A stretch of DNA of 64,000 bases from DASPPM01 sp052143835 (GTDB taxonomy: Bacteria; Pseudomonadota; Alphaproteobacteria; JACZXZ01). The first letter of the stretch is position 1. Each line of letters opens with the position of its first letter. This document shows positions 49,271 to 58,709 of this stretch, piece by piece. Made by a program: the position numbers and the translations under genes. The notes under the pieces are model-generated. The model did not search any database and was not told where the DNA came from. It worked only from the letters and a program-made list of their open reading frames with translations. The stretch is from contig JBKQRV010000027.1 in NCBI GenBank assembly GCA_052143835.1, positions 1 to 64,000 of the forward strand, read 5' to 3'.

Positions 49271-51352
49271 TCACCCCGATCTCAAATACTTGATCGCCGC
49301 GTCGCGCTCGAAGAGGTAGAGGAGGGTGCGGATCGCTTCCCCGCGCGGGCTCTTGAGCTCGGGGTCGCGCTCAAGGGCCAGCCGCGAATCGTCGCGTGCC
49401 GCGGCGAGGAGCTCCTGATGCGCCGCGAGGTCGGCCAAGCGGAAGTCAGGCAGGCCGCTTTGCCGCGTGCCGAGGAGCTCGCCCGGCCCGCGCAGGCGGA
49501 AGTCCTCCTCGGCGATGCGGAAGCCGTCGTCCGTCTCGCGCAGGATGGCGAGGCGCGCCCGCGCCGTCTCGCCGAGCGGCGTGGCGTAGAGGAGGAGGCA
49601 GGTCGAGGCCTCTTGGCCGCGTCCGATGCGGCCGCGCAGCTGGTGGAGCTGAGCGAGTCCGAAGCGCTCGGCATGCTCGATCACCATGACGCTCGCCTCG
49701 GGCACGTCGACGCCGACCTCGATCACCGTGGTGGCGACGAGGATGCGCAGCGCGCCGCGCTGGAACGCTTCCATGACTTTGTCCTTCTCGCCTCCCTTGA
49801 GGCGTCCGTGAACGAGGCCGACCAGCCCGGGAAAGATGCTGGCGAGGTGGCGGTAGCGCTCGGTCGCGGCGGCGAGGTCGACCGCCTCTGACTCCTCGAC
49901 GAGCGGGCAGACCCAATAGATTTTGGCGCCCTTGTCGAGCGCGCGCCTGAGTGCCGTGATCACTTCCTCGAGGCGCTGCAAGGGCAGCGTGCGGGTGTCG
50001 ATCGGCTTGCGGCCCGCCGGCTTCTCGGTGAGGCGCGAGACGTCCATATCGCCATAGGCGGCCAGCATGACGGTGCGGGGGATGGGGGTTGCCGTCATCA
50101 CCAGCATGTCGGTGACGCGGCCCTTGGAGGCGAGCAGCAGGCGCTGGTGCACGCCGAAGCGGTGCTGCTCGTCGACGACCGCGATCGCGATGTTCTTGAA
50201 CGCCACCTCCTCCTGGAAGAGGGCATGGGTGCCGATGGCGATCTCGATCGAGCCGTCCTTGAGGCCGGCGAGGACGACCTCGCGCGGCTTGCCCTTGTCG
50301 CGGCCGGTCAGAAGGGCCAAGCGCACGCCCGCCGCTTGGGCGAGGGGCGCCATAGTCTGGAAGTGCTGGCGCGCAAGGATCTCGGTCGGCGCCATCAAGA
50401 CACCCTGCGCCCCCGCCTCGACGGCATTGAGCAACGCCAGGAAGGCGACGATCGTCTTGCCGCTGCCGACGTCGCCTTGCAGCAGGCGCAACATGCGCCT
50501 CTCTCCGGCCATGTCGGCGAGGATGTCGCGCACGGCATCTTCCTGCGAGCGGGTAAGGGCAAAGGGGAGGGCCGCCAACGCCTTCGCGCGCAGGCGGCCA
50601 TCGCCCTTGAGCGGACGGCCGGCGAGCCGGCGCTGGTGTGCGCGCACCAGTGCCACCGCGAGCTGGTTGGCGAAAAGCTCGTCATAGGCGAGGCGCGCGC
50701 GGGGCTTGGTCGAGTGATCGAGGTCGGCCTCGCTCTCGGGCGCATGGGCCCTCATGAGCGAGGCGTGCCAGTCCGCCCAACCTTGACGCGCGCGGTAGGC
50801 GGGGTCGATCCACTCGGGCAGCTCCGGCGCGCGCGCGAGTGCCGCGCGCACCGTCTTGCCCACCATCTTGAGGGTGAGCCCCGCCGTGAGCGGATAGACC
50901 GGCTCGACCCGCTTGAGGCTTTCCAGCTCCGCGAGCGTGCCGATGTGGTCAGGGTGCGTGATCTGCAGGCGGTCGCGGAAGCGCTCGAGCCGGCCGCTCA
51001 CCACGCGCTCGGCGCCCACCGGCAGCACCTTCTCGAGATAGTCGCGCCGGGCGTGGAAGAAGACGAGGAAGAGGAATCCGGTCTCGTCGCGGCAGCGCAC
51101 GCGATAAGGGAGACGCGGATTGCCGGGCGGCTCATGGCCATCAATCCAAAGGGTGAGCGTGGCGATCCTGCCCTCTTGGGCATCGCGGATCTTGGGCGCG
51201 TAGCGCCGGTCGATGAGGCCGCTCGGGAGGTGCCACAGCAGCCCCACGACGCTTCCGCCGGCCAAGCGCTCGTAAAGCTTCTTAAGCCGCGGGCCGACAC
51301 CCGCGAGCGAGGTCACGGGTGCAAACAGGGGATAGAGGATTTGCGGGCGCAT
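49271..51352 (-). CDS. recG: ATP-dependent DNA helicase RecG
   Basis: 693 aa, full length. N-terminal wedge/OB domain (PLFAPVTSLAGVGPRLKKLY, FRDRLQITHPDHIG), Walker A GDVGSGKT (293-300), DEQH box (394-397), motif LVMTATPIPRTVMLAAYGDM, and the C-terminal motifs VEVGVDVPEASVMVIEHAER and QLHQLRGRIGRG. RecG remodels stalled forks and Holliday junctions. It is divergent from sdhE with an 86-bp gap; the recG/sdhE-mfd arrangement is a conserved alphaproteobacterial layout. Confidence 0.97.
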   Translation of the reverse strand: MRPQILYPLFAPVTSLAGVGPRLKKLYERLAGGSVVGLLWHLPSGLIDRRYAPKIRDAQEGRIATLTLWIDGHEPPGNPRLPYRVRCRDETGFLFLVFFHARRDYLEKVLPVGAERVVSGRLERFRDRLQITHPDHIGTLAELESLKRVEPVYPLTAGLTLKMVGKTVRAALARAPELPEWIDPAYRARQGWADWHASLMRAHAPESEADLDHSTKPRARLAYDELFANQLAVALVRAHQRRLAGRPLKGDGRLRAKALAALPFALTRSQEDAVRDILADMAGERRMLRLLQGDVGSGKTIVAFLALLNAVEAGAQGVLMAPTEILARQHFQTMAPLAQAAGVRLALLTGRDKGKPREVVLAGLKDGSIEIAIGTHALFQEEVAFKNIAIAVVDEQHRFGVHQRLLLASKGRVTDMLVMTATPIPRTVMLAAYGDMDVSRLTEKPAGRKPIDTRTLPLQRLEEVITALRRALDKGAKIYWVCPLVEESEAVDLAAATERYRHLASIFPGLVGLVHGRLKGGEKDKVMEAFQRGALRILVATTVIEVGVDVPEASVMVIEHAERFGLAQLHQLRGRIGRGQEASTCLLLYATPLGETARARLAILRETDDGFRIAEEDFRLRGPGELLGTRQSGLPDFRLADLAAHQELLAAARDDSRLALERDPELKSPRGEAIRTLLYLFERDAAIKYLRSG

Positions 51353-51438
51353 CTCGTATGGGCGCTATGCTCACGTGACTGCTGACAGGAGGCACTCGAG
51401 GCCTTATATCCTACACGCGGCCAACTCCGGATGAGAGA

Positions 51439-51711
51439 ATGCCCGATTCCCGCGCCCCTCGCTTGAAGCGCCTTTATTTTCGCAGCTGGCACAGGGGGAC
51501 GCGGGAGATGGACCTGTTGCTGGGGCGCTTCGCCGAACGCCACCTCGACGAGCTGAGCGAGGCGGAGCTCGGCCAGTACGAAGCCCTGCTGGAGGCCGCC
51601 GACCCGGATATCTATGGCTGGATCGCGGGCGAGACGGTGCCCCCGCAGGCCTTCGACAACGCTGTCCTGCAACTTATCAAGAACTTCAAGATACCTCATG
51701 TAGGTAATTGA
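51439..51711 (+). CDS. sdhE: Succinate dehydrogenase assembly factor SdhE
   Basis: 90 aa. The family motif RGTRE (residues 19-23) in SWHRGTREMDLLLGRF marks the SdhE/Sdh5 fold, which attaches FAD to SdhA. The rest (YEALLEAADPDIYGWIAGE) fits the family. Its stop at 51709-51711 is 15 bp before the ATG of mfd, so the two genes are probably co-transcribed. Confidence 0.95.
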   Translation: MPDSRAPRLKRLYFRSWHRGTREMDLLLGRFAERHLDELSEAELGQYEALLEAADPDIYGWIAGETVPPQAFDNAVLQLIKNFKIPHVGN

Positions 51712-51725
51712 TTATCCGATATTCT

Positions 51726-54700
51726 ATGCTCACCGAACCTGGCCAAGTCACGATCGCGGGCGCGCCTGAAGGGGTGGATGCGCTGCTGCTCGGCGAGCTC
51801 GCTGAAGGCGCAAGCGCGCGGCAGCTCCTCCACGTGGCGCGCGACGATGCCGCCATGGGCCGCATGGCCGAGGGGTTGGCCTTCTTCGCCCCCGGCCTCG
51901 AGGTGCTGAGCTTGCCGGCATGGGACTGTCTTCCCTACGACCGGGTCTCGCCCAACGGCGAGATCGTGAGCCGTCGCATCGACACGCTCACCAAGCTCGC
52001 GCGCACGCCGCGGCCGGAGTCGAGCCGCGTCGTCATCACCACCGTCAACGCGCTCCTCCAGAAGGTGCCGCCGGCCGCGACCTTCCGCGATGCGGTCTTC
52101 GAGATCACGGTCGGCGGGCGGCTCGCACGCGAGGATTTCGGCCGCTTCGTGGCGCTGAACGGCTACCGGCGCGCGGAGACGGTGCGCGAGGCGGGCGAAT
52201 TTGCGCTCCGGGGCGGCATCGTCGACATCTTTCCGCCGGGGACCCCCGAGCCCGTTCGCCTCGACCTCTTCGGCGACGAGGTCGAGCGCATCCGCGGCTT
52301 CGACCCGCTCACCCAGCGCACCACCGGCCGGCTCGACCGCCTCGAGCTCAAGGCGATGAGCGAGGTGCTGTTGGACGAGGCGGCGGTACAGCGCTTCCGC
52401 ATGGGCTACCGGGAGTTGTTCGGCGCGGTCAAGGAGGGCGATCCGCTTTACGAGGCGGTCAGCGCCGGTCGCGCGCACGTCGGCATGGAGCATTGGTTGC
52501 CGCTCTTCTATGAGCGCCTCGACACCATCCTCGATTACCTCCCCGATGCCGCGGTGACCTTCGATCATCAAGCCGAGCAGGCGATCGCGACCCGGCTCGA
52601 GACCATCCAGGAGTTCTACGGCGCGCGCCGGAGCCTGGCCGACGCCGATCGCGCGACCCTTTATATGCCCGTGCCGCCGGACACGCTGTTCCTCGACCGC
52701 GCGGCCATCGATGCGCTCCTCGCCACGCGGGCGATCGGAAGCTTCTCGCCCTTCAAGGCGCCGCTCGGAGCCCGCACGGTCGATGCCGGCGGTCAACCCG
52801 GCCGAGACTTCGCCGATGCGCGCGCGCATCCCGAGGTCAACCTCTTCGACGCGGTGCGCGAGCACATCGCGGCCGAGCAGGGCCGCGGCCGCCGCGTGGT
52901 GGTGGCCGGCTACAGTCCGGGCGCGCGCGACCGGCTTGAGACGCTTCTGCGCGAGCATGGCGTGAGCAATACCGCGACGCTCCCCAGCTGGCGCGAGCTC
53001 GGCGCACTGGCGCCCGACGTCGTGCCTCTCATCGTGCTCGGCCTCGAGCACGGCTTCGTGCGCGACGGGCTCGCGGTCATCGCCGAGCAGGACATCCTCG
53101 GCGACCGCCTCGTCCGCCCGGCTCGCCGGAGGAGCCGTTCCGAGAATTTCATCTCCGAGGTCTCGAGCCTGACCGCGGGCGACCTGGTCGTCCACGTCGA
53201 GCACGGCATCGGCCGCTACGAGGGGCTCGAGACGATCGAGGTCTCAGGTGCTGCCCACGATTGCTTGCGCGTGCTCTACGACGGCGGCGACAAGCTCTTC
53301 GTGCCGGTCGAGAACATCGAGGTGCTCTCGCGCTTCGGCTCGGAGGAGGCCGGCGTGCAGCTCGACCGCCTCGGCGGTGCCGGCTGGCAGGCGCGCAAGG
53401 CGCGCGTCAAGAAGCGCATCCGCGAGATCGCGGACGAGCTCATCCGCGTCGCCGCCGAGCGCCAGCTCAGGCCGGGCGAGGTGATCGCGGCCGAGGGTTC
53501 CGACTACGCCGAGTTCTGCGCGCGCTTCCCCTATCCCGAGACCGAGGACCAGCTCGGCGCGATCGACGAGACGGTGCACGACCTGGCCGAGGGCCGGCCC
53601 ATGGACCGCCTCATCTGCGGCGACGTCGGCTTCGGCAAGACCGAGGTGGCGCTGCGCGCGGCCTTCCTCGGGGTGATGTCCGGATTCCAGGTGGCCGTCG
53701 TGGTGCCGACCACCTTGCTCGCGCGCCAGCACTACCGCACCTTCAGCGAGCGTTTCGCCGGTCTGCCGGTCAAGATCGGCCGGCTCTCGCGCTTGACCGG
53801 CGCCAAGGAGACGGCGCAGGTGAAGGCCGGCCTCGCCGCGGGCACGCTCGACATCGTCATCGGCACCCACGCGCTTCTCGGCAAGCAGATCTCCTTCAAG
53901 CATCTGGGCCTCCTCATCGTGGACGAGGAGCAGCATTTCGGCGTCAAGCAGAAGGAGCGGCTCAAGCAGCTCCGGAGCAACGTGCACGTGCTGACGCTGA
54001 CGGCGACGCCGATCCCGCGCACCCTCCAGTTAGCACTTTCCGGCGTGCGCGACATGAGCCTGATCGCGACCCCGCCCGTCGACCGTCTCGCCGTGCGCAC
54101 CTTCGTGCTGCCCTACGATCCGGTGGTCGTGCGCGAGGCGCTCTTGCGCGAGCATTTCCGCGGCGGGCAGAGCTATTACGTCTGTCCGCGCATCGAGGAC
54201 CTGCCCAAGGTGCATGAGCGCCTCAAGGAGCTGGTGCCCGAGGTGAAGATCGTGACCGCGCACGGGCGCATGGCGGCAAGCGCGCTCGAGGACGCCATGG
54301 CGGCGTTCTACGACGGCAAGTTCGACGTGCTGCTCTCGACCAACATCGTCGAATCAGGTCTCGACATCCCGGCCGCCAACACCCTTATCGTCCACCGCGC
54401 CGACATGTTCGGGCTGGCCCAGCTCTACCAGCTGCGCGGACGCGTGGGGCGCGCGAAGCTGCGCGCCTACGCCTATCTGACGCTGCCGCCGGGACGGGCG
54501 CTGAGCGAGGCCGCGCAGAAGCGCCTCCACGTCATGCAGACGCTCGACACCTTGGGGGCCGGCTTCACGCTTGCGAGCCACGATCTCGACATCCGCGGGG
54601 CGGGCAACCTGCTCGGCGAGGAGCAGTCGGGCCACGTGCGCGAGGTCGGCATCGAGCTCTATCAGCAGATGCTCGAGGAGGCGGTCTCCGTGGCGAAAGG

Positions 54701-55193
54701 CGACGGCGCCGGGGTGGCGCAGCCGGACTGGACGCCCCAGATCAACCTTGGCACGCCCGTGCTCATCCCCGAGAGCTATGTGGCGGATTTGGGCGTGCGC
54801 CTCGGGCTCTATCGGCGCATCGTCGGCTTGGTCGATCAGGCGGAGATCGACAGCTTCGCCGCCGAGCTCGTCGACCGCTTCGGCCCGCTCCCGGCCGAGG
54901 TCGAGAACCTGCTCAAGATCGTGGCGATCAAGCGCCTCTGCCTCGACGCCGGCATCGAGAAGCTCGACGCCGGGCCCAAGGGTGCGGTGCTCGCCTTCCG
55001 CCGCAACCGCTTCGCCAACCCGAAGGGGCTCATCGAGTTCGTCACGCGTCAGGGCCCGAGCGTCAGCTTCCGCCCGGACCAGAAGCTCGTCATCCGGCGC
55101 GGCTGGGAAGCGGAGGCCGCGCGCGTCCAAGGCGTCGTGCAGGTTCTGAAGAAGGTGGCCGAGATCGCCGCGGCAGTCGGCAAGGCGGCGTGA
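51726..55193 (+). CDS. mfd: Transcription-repair coupling factor Mfd
   Basis: 1155 aa. UvrB-like N-terminus with VLSLPAWDCLPYDRVSPNGE, CarD-like RNA-polymerase interaction domain (AGDLVVHVEHGIGRYEGLET), helicase motifs GDVGFGKT (632-639) and DEEQH (733-737), LTATPIPRTLQLALSGVRDM, and a TRCF C-terminal domain (INLGTPVLIPESYVADLGVR). Mfd removes stalled RNA polymerase and recruits UvrA. ATG 51726 gives MLTEPGQVTIAG; an earlier TTG at 51708 overlapping the sdhE stop is possible. A multi-hairpin repeat follows 3 nt after the stop. Confidence 0.97.
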   Translation: MLTEPGQVTIAGAPEGVDALLLGELAEGASARQLLHVARDDAAMGRMAEGLAFFAPGLEVLSLPAWDCLPYDRVSPNGEIVSRRIDTLTKLARTPRPESSRVVITTVNALLQKVPPAATFRDAVFEITVGGRLAREDFGRFVALNGYRRAETVREAGEFALRGGIVDIFPPGTPEPVRLDLFGDEVERIRGFDPLTQRTTGRLDRLELKAMSEVLLDEAAVQRFRMGYRELFGAVKEGDPLYEAVSAGRAHVGMEHWLPLFYERLDTILDYLPDAAVTFDHQAEQAIATRLETIQEFYGARRSLADADRATLYMPVPPDTLFLDRAAIDALLATRAIGSFSPFKAPLGARTVDAGGQPGRDFADARAHPEVNLFDAVREHIAAEQGRGRRVVVAGYSPGARDRLETLLREHGVSNTATLPSWRELGALAPDVVPLIVLGLEHGFVRDGLAVIAEQDILGDRLVRPARRRSRSENFISEVSSLTAGDLVVHVEHGIGRYEGLETIEVSGAAHDCLRVLYDGGDKLFVPVENIEVLSRFGSEEAGVQLDRLGGAGWQARKARVKKRIREIADELIRVAAERQLRPGEVIAAEGSDYAEFCARFPYPETEDQLGAIDETVHDLAEGRPMDRLICGDVGFGKTEVALRAAFLGVMSGFQVAVVVPTTLLARQHYRTFSERFAGLPVKIGRLSRLTGAKETAQVKAGLAAGTLDIVIGTHALLGKQISFKHLGLLIVDEEQHFGVKQKERLKQLRSNVHVLTLTATPIPRTLQLALSGVRDMSLIATPPVDRLAVRTFVLPYDPVVVREALLREHFRGGQSYYVCPRIEDLPKVHERLKELVPEVKIVTAHGRMAASALEDAMAAFYDGKFDVLLSTNIVESGLDIPAANTLIVHRADMFGLAQLYQLRGRVGRAKLRAYAYLTLPPGRALSEAAQKRLHVMQTLDTLGAGFTLASHDLDIRGAGNLLGEEQSGHVREVGIELYQQMLEEAVSVAKGDGAGVAQPDWTPQINLGTPVLIPESYVADLGVRLGLYRRIVGLVDQAEIDSFAAELVDRFGPLPAEVENLLKIVAIKRLCLDAGIEKLDAGPKGAVLAFRRNRFANPKGLIEFVTRQGPSVSFRPDQKLVIRRGWEAEAARVQGVVQVLKKVAEIAAAVGKAA

Positions 55194-55196
55194 GCT

Positions 55197-55339
55197 CCCT
55201 CACCCGGCCGCTTCGCGGCCACCCTCTCCCGCTTGCGGGAGAGGGAAGGGGCGCCCGCGGGCCAAAGGCCCGCTTCTTCTGCATGATGCATAAGCGGCGC
55301 GCTACGCGCGCCGGGCGAGAGCGACGGGAAGGGTGAGGG
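55197..55339. repeat. Four-hairpin repeat bounded by CCCTCACCC / GGGTGAGGG
   Basis: Terminal inverted repeats CCCTCACCC (55197-55205) and GGGTGAGGG (55331-55339) enclose four internal palindromes: CGGCCGCTTCGCGGCC, CCCTCTCCCGCTTGCGGGAG, GCGGGCCAAAGGCCCGC and GGCGCGCTACGCGCGCC. It sits directly after the mfd stop in the convergent gap before the DsbA-like gene. It belongs to a widespread repeat type and is likely to end transcription in both directions. Confidence 0.83.
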
Positions 55340-55359
55340 ATTCGCTCCGTGTCGCCTAC

Positions 55360-56019
55360 CTAACTCTGCTCCTCCTCCGCCACCTCACGCCCGCTCTGCT
55401 CCCGCTCGATCATCTCGAAGACCTGGAGGAAGATCTCGGGGGCTTGCGCGCCCGAGACCACGTATTTGCGCTCGATGATGAAGCAGGGGACGCCTTCGAC
55501 CCCCATGCGGCGCGCCATCTCGTCCTCGCGCGCGACCTCCTCTATGCCGGCCTTGCTCTCCATATAATCGGCAAGCGGCCCGCGCTCGAGCCCGGCCACA
55601 GCACCGATGTCGAGCAGCGTCATCGCGTCGCCGATGTCGCGGCCGTCGACGAAATAGGCCTCGAAGAGCGCTTCCACGACCTGGTGCTGGAGGCCGAGCT
55701 CGCCCGCGTAGCGCACCAGCCGGTGCGAGCCGAGCGTGTTGGGCGTGCGCTTGATGCCCGGGAAATTGAACTCGATGCCTTCGCCCGAGCCGGCCTCGGT
55801 GATCCTGTCGTAGGCGCCGGAACCGCGCTCGTCGCCGAACTTGAGGCGCAGGTATTCGCCCCGCTCCATGCCTTCTTTCGGCATGTCCGGATTGAGCTGG
55901 AAGGGATGCCAGGCGACCTTGAGGTCGGGTTGATGGACGAGGCTCAGCGCCCGCTCGAGGCGGCGCTTGCCGATGAAGCACCAGGGGCAGATGGTGTCCG
56001 AGATGATGTCGATGAACAT
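55360..56019 (-). CDS. DsbA family oxidoreductase (FrnE-like)
   Basis: 219 aa. Thioredoxin fold with a helical insertion; the active site is IISDTICPWCFIGKRRLE (CPWC). GVEGVPCFIIERKYVVSGAQ carries the cis-Pro motif. No signal peptide, so it is cytoplasmic, as in the FrnE/2-hydroxychromene isomerase-like group. ATG 56019 begins MFIDIISD; an earlier start adds 13 non-conserved residues. It is divergent from the acyl-CoA ligase gene. Confidence 0.9.
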   Translation of the reverse strand: MFIDIISDTICPWCFIGKRRLERALSLVHQPDLKVAWHPFQLNPDMPKEGMERGEYLRLKFGDERGSGAYDRITEAGSGEGIEFNFPGIKRTPNTLGSHRLVRYAGELGLQHQVVEALFEAYFVDGRDIGDAMTLLDIGAVAGLERGPLADYMESKAGIEEVAREDEMARRMGVEGVPCFIIERKYVVSGAQAPEIFLQVFEMIEREQSGREVAEEEQS

Positions 56020-56140
56020 GGCCCAGCATAGCCCTCTCGGCGATGGAAGGCGAGGCAAAGCTCGCTGCAGCCGACGCGATACTTGACGCGAGACGCCGCA
56101 GGCTCAAGCATCGCGAGTGTGGGCGGCGTGGAGGAGAGCG

Positions 56141-57793
56141 ATGAGCGAGCGCACGGCGGCTGACGCGACGGACAGCCCCTACGAGCGCGGGCTCGAGCGC
56201 AACCGCGCCAATTTCGCGGCCCTTACCCCGCTCAGCTTCATCGAGCGGGCCGCCGCCGTGTTCCCCGACAAGACCGCCGTCATCCACGGCGCTCGACGTT
56301 ACAGCTACCGCGAGTTCCTGGCGCGCTGCCGGCGCCTGGCCTCCGCCCTTGCCGGGCGAGGGGTGCGGCCGGGGGATACGGTCGCGGTGATGGCGCCCAA
56401 TGTGCCGGCCATGCTCGAGGCGCATTACGGGGTCGCCATGGCGGGGGCCGTGCTCAATGCGCTCAACTACCGCCTCGACGCCGCGAGCATCGCCTTCATC
56501 CTCGGCCATGGCGAGGCCAAGGTACTGATCGCGGACCGCGAGTTCTCGGCGACGGTCAAGCCGGCGCTCGCGCGCGCGGAGCAGCACCCGCTCGTCATCG
56601 ACATCGACGATCCGCTCTATGAGGGGGGCGAGCTCCTCGGCGAGAAGGATTACGAGGCCTTCATTAGCGAAGGCGATGCGGAGTTCGCCTGGCACCGGCC
56701 GGCCGACGAGTGGCAGGCGATCGCCCTCAGCTATACCTCCGGCACCACGGGCAATCCCAAGGGGGTGGTCTACCACCACCGCGGCGCCTTCCTGAACGCG
56801 CTCGGCAACGTCATCCAGTTCGGGCTCGACTCCCGCGCGGTCTATCTCTGGACCCTGCCGATGTTCCATTGCAGCGGCTGGACCTACACCTGGGCGGTGA
56901 CCGCGGTGGCGGGGACGCACGTCTGCCTTCGCCGAGTCGATCCGGCGCTCATCTTTCCGGCGATCGCGGAGCATGGGGTGACCCACCTCTGCGGCGCGCC
57001 CATCGTCCTCAACATGCTCGTGCATGCGCCCGAGAGCGTTAAGCGCACGTTCGACTGGACGATCGAGGTGGCGACGGGCGGGGCGGCACCGCCGAGTGCC
57101 GTGATCGCCGCCATGGAGCGCATGGGCTTCCGCGTCACCCATCTCTACGGCCTCACCGAGAGCTATGGGCCGGCCACGCTGTGCGCCTGGCAGGAGGCGT
57201 GGGGTGAGCTGCCGCTCGAGGAGAAAGCGGCCAAGATGGCGCGCCAAGGCGTGCGCTACCTCACGCTCGCCGAGCTCATGGTAGCGGAGCCTCTGAGCCT
57301 CAAGCCCGTGCCGGCCGACGGCAAGACGATCGGCGAGCTCATGCTGCGCGGCAACACGGTGATGAAGGGCTATCTCAAGAACGCCGCGGCGAGCGAGGAG
57401 GCCTTCCGCGGCGGCTGGTTCCACACCGGCGACCTCGCCGTGCGCCATCCCGACGGCTACACCGAGATCAAGGACCGCTCCAAGGACATCATCATCTCGG
57501 GCGGCGAGAACATCTCCTCGCTCGAGGTCGAGGAGGTGCTCTACAAGCATCCTCTCGTCATGGAGGCGGCCGTGGTCGCCAAACCCGACGAGACGTGGGG
57601 CGAGGTGCCGTGCGCCTTCGTGACGCTCAAGTCGCCGGAGGCGAGAGTGAGTGCCGAGGAGATCATCGCCTTCTGCCGCGAGCACCTCGCGCGCTACAAG
57701 GTGCCGAAGCACGTCGTCTTCACAGCACTGCCCAAGACCTCGACCGGCAAGATCCAGAAATACGCGCTCAGGGAGAAAGCGAAGGAGGCGTAG
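56141..57793 (+). CDS. Acyl-CoA ligase (AMP-forming), LvaE-like
   Basis: 550 aa. Adenylate-forming enzyme motifs: SYTSGTTGNPKGVVYHHRG (P-loop), HLYGLTESYGPA (A5), GDLAVRHPDGY with DRSKDIIISGGENISS (A8), and LPKTSTGKIQK with the catalytic Lys near the end. Activates a carboxylic acid as its CoA thioester. ATG 56141 has GGAGGAGAG upstream. It is first in a five-gene operon with SDR, acyl-CoA dehydrogenase, APH-like kinase and DUF6285 genes, the set of lvaEDCAB in levulinate catabolism. Confidence 0.9.
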   Translation: MSERTAADATDSPYERGLERNRANFAALTPLSFIERAAAVFPDKTAVIHGARRYSYREFLARCRRLASALAGRGVRPGDTVAVMAPNVPAMLEAHYGVAMAGAVLNALNYRLDAASIAFILGHGEAKVLIADREFSATVKPALARAEQHPLVIDIDDPLYEGGELLGEKDYEAFISEGDAEFAWHRPADEWQAIALSYTSGTTGNPKGVVYHHRGAFLNALGNVIQFGLDSRAVYLWTLPMFHCSGWTYTWAVTAVAGTHVCLRRVDPALIFPAIAEHGVTHLCGAPIVLNMLVHAPESVKRTFDWTIEVATGGAAPPSAVIAAMERMGFRVTHLYGLTESYGPATLCAWQEAWGELPLEEKAAKMARQGVRYLTLAELMVAEPLSLKPVPADGKTIGELMLRGNTVMKGYLKNAAASEEAFRGGWFHTGDLAVRHPDGYTEIKDRSKDIIISGGENISSLEVEEVLYKHPLVMEAAVVAKPDETWGEVPCAFVTLKSPEARVSAEEIIAFCREHLARYKVPKHVVFTALPKTSTGKIQKYALREKAKEA

Positions 57794-57903
57794 GGGCCGT
57801 TAGAGCGCAAGCAAGCCGGCGATTTACTCCTGTGCCGGACGCGGAAGCCGTACTAAAGTCGCCCCTTGCCGCAAGCGCAGCAGAACTCGTGAAAGGGGAG
57901 GCA

Positions 57904-58671
57904 GTGCCGCAATATTTCGATCTCTCCGGCAAGGCTGCGATCGTCACGGGGGCGTCCTCCGGGCTCGGCCGGCACTTCGCCTTGACGCTCGCGCGCCACG
58001 GCGCGCGCGTTGCGCTCATGGCGCGCCGGGTCGAGCTTTTGGCCGAGCTGCGCAAGGAGATCGAGGGTTTCGACGGGCGGGCGGTGGCGATCCCCCTCGA
58101 CGTGGCGCGGGGCGAAAGCGTGCGCCAAGCGGTCGCCGCCGCCGAGGAGGAGCTCGGTCCCATCGCCATCCTCGTCAACAACGCCGGCCTCGCAGTGTCG
58201 AAGCCGGCCCTCGAGCTCACCGAGGATGATTGGGACCGCACCTTGGACGTCAACTTGCGCGGGGCCTGGCTCATGGCCCAGGAGACGGCGCGGCACATGG
58301 TGCGCCTCGGGCACGGCGGCGCCATCATCAACATCGCCTCCATCACCGCCTTCCGTGTCGTCGGCCACCTCTCGGCCTATGCGGCCTCCAAGGCGGCCCT
58401 CGTGCAGCTCACCCGCGCGTTGGCACTCGAGCTCGCGCGCCACGCCATCCGGGTGAACGCGATAGCGCCCGGCTACATCGAGACCGAGATCAACCAGGAC
58501 TACTTCGCTTCGCCGGCGGGCCAGGCGCTCACGAAGCGCATCCCGCAGCGCCGGCTCGGCAAGCCGGAGGAGCTCGACGGCGCCCTTCTGCTGCTCGCCT
58601 CCGACGCCTCGAGCTACATGACCGGGAGCGTGATCGTCGTCGACGGCGGGCACCTCCACTCGCCGCTCTGA
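57904..58671 (+). CDS. Classical SDR dehydrogenase, LvaD-position
   Basis: 255 aa. KAAIVTGASSGLGRHFALTL (TGxxxGxG), ILVNNAGLAVSKP, INIASITAFRV with catalytic Ser, and SAYAASKAALV (YxxxK) give a complete active site. It ends with SYMTGSVIVVDGGHLHSPL. GTG 57904 has GGGGAGG just upstream; GTG 57889 is an alternative. In the lva pathway the SDR reduces a 4-keto-acyl-CoA to the 4-hydroxy form; this is assigned by operon position only. Confidence 0.88.
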   Translation: MPQYFDLSGKAAIVTGASSGLGRHFALTLARHGARVALMARRVELLAELRKEIEGFDGRAVAIPLDVARGESVRQAVAAAEEELGPIAILVNNAGLAVSKPALELTEDDWDRTLDVNLRGAWLMAQETARHMVRLGHGGAIINIASITAFRVVGHLSAYAASKAALVQLTRALALELARHAIRVNAIAPGYIETEINQDYFASPAGQALTKRIPQRRLGKPEELDGALLLLASDASSYMTGSVIVVDGGHLHSPL

Positions 58672-58709
58672 GGGCAAAACAACACAGGGAAGTAACGAGG
58701 GAAACAGCG

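Noticed and set aside
55197..55339. Hairpin series considered as a CRISPR array or structured RNA gene
   Set aside because: The palindromes differ in sequence and have no regular repeat/spacer pattern; a composite dispersed repeat fits better.
55385..57712. 775-residue open frame on the minus strand
   Set aside because: Opposite to the acyl-CoA ligase and in a different frame from the DsbA-like gene. Both real genes have complete motifs.
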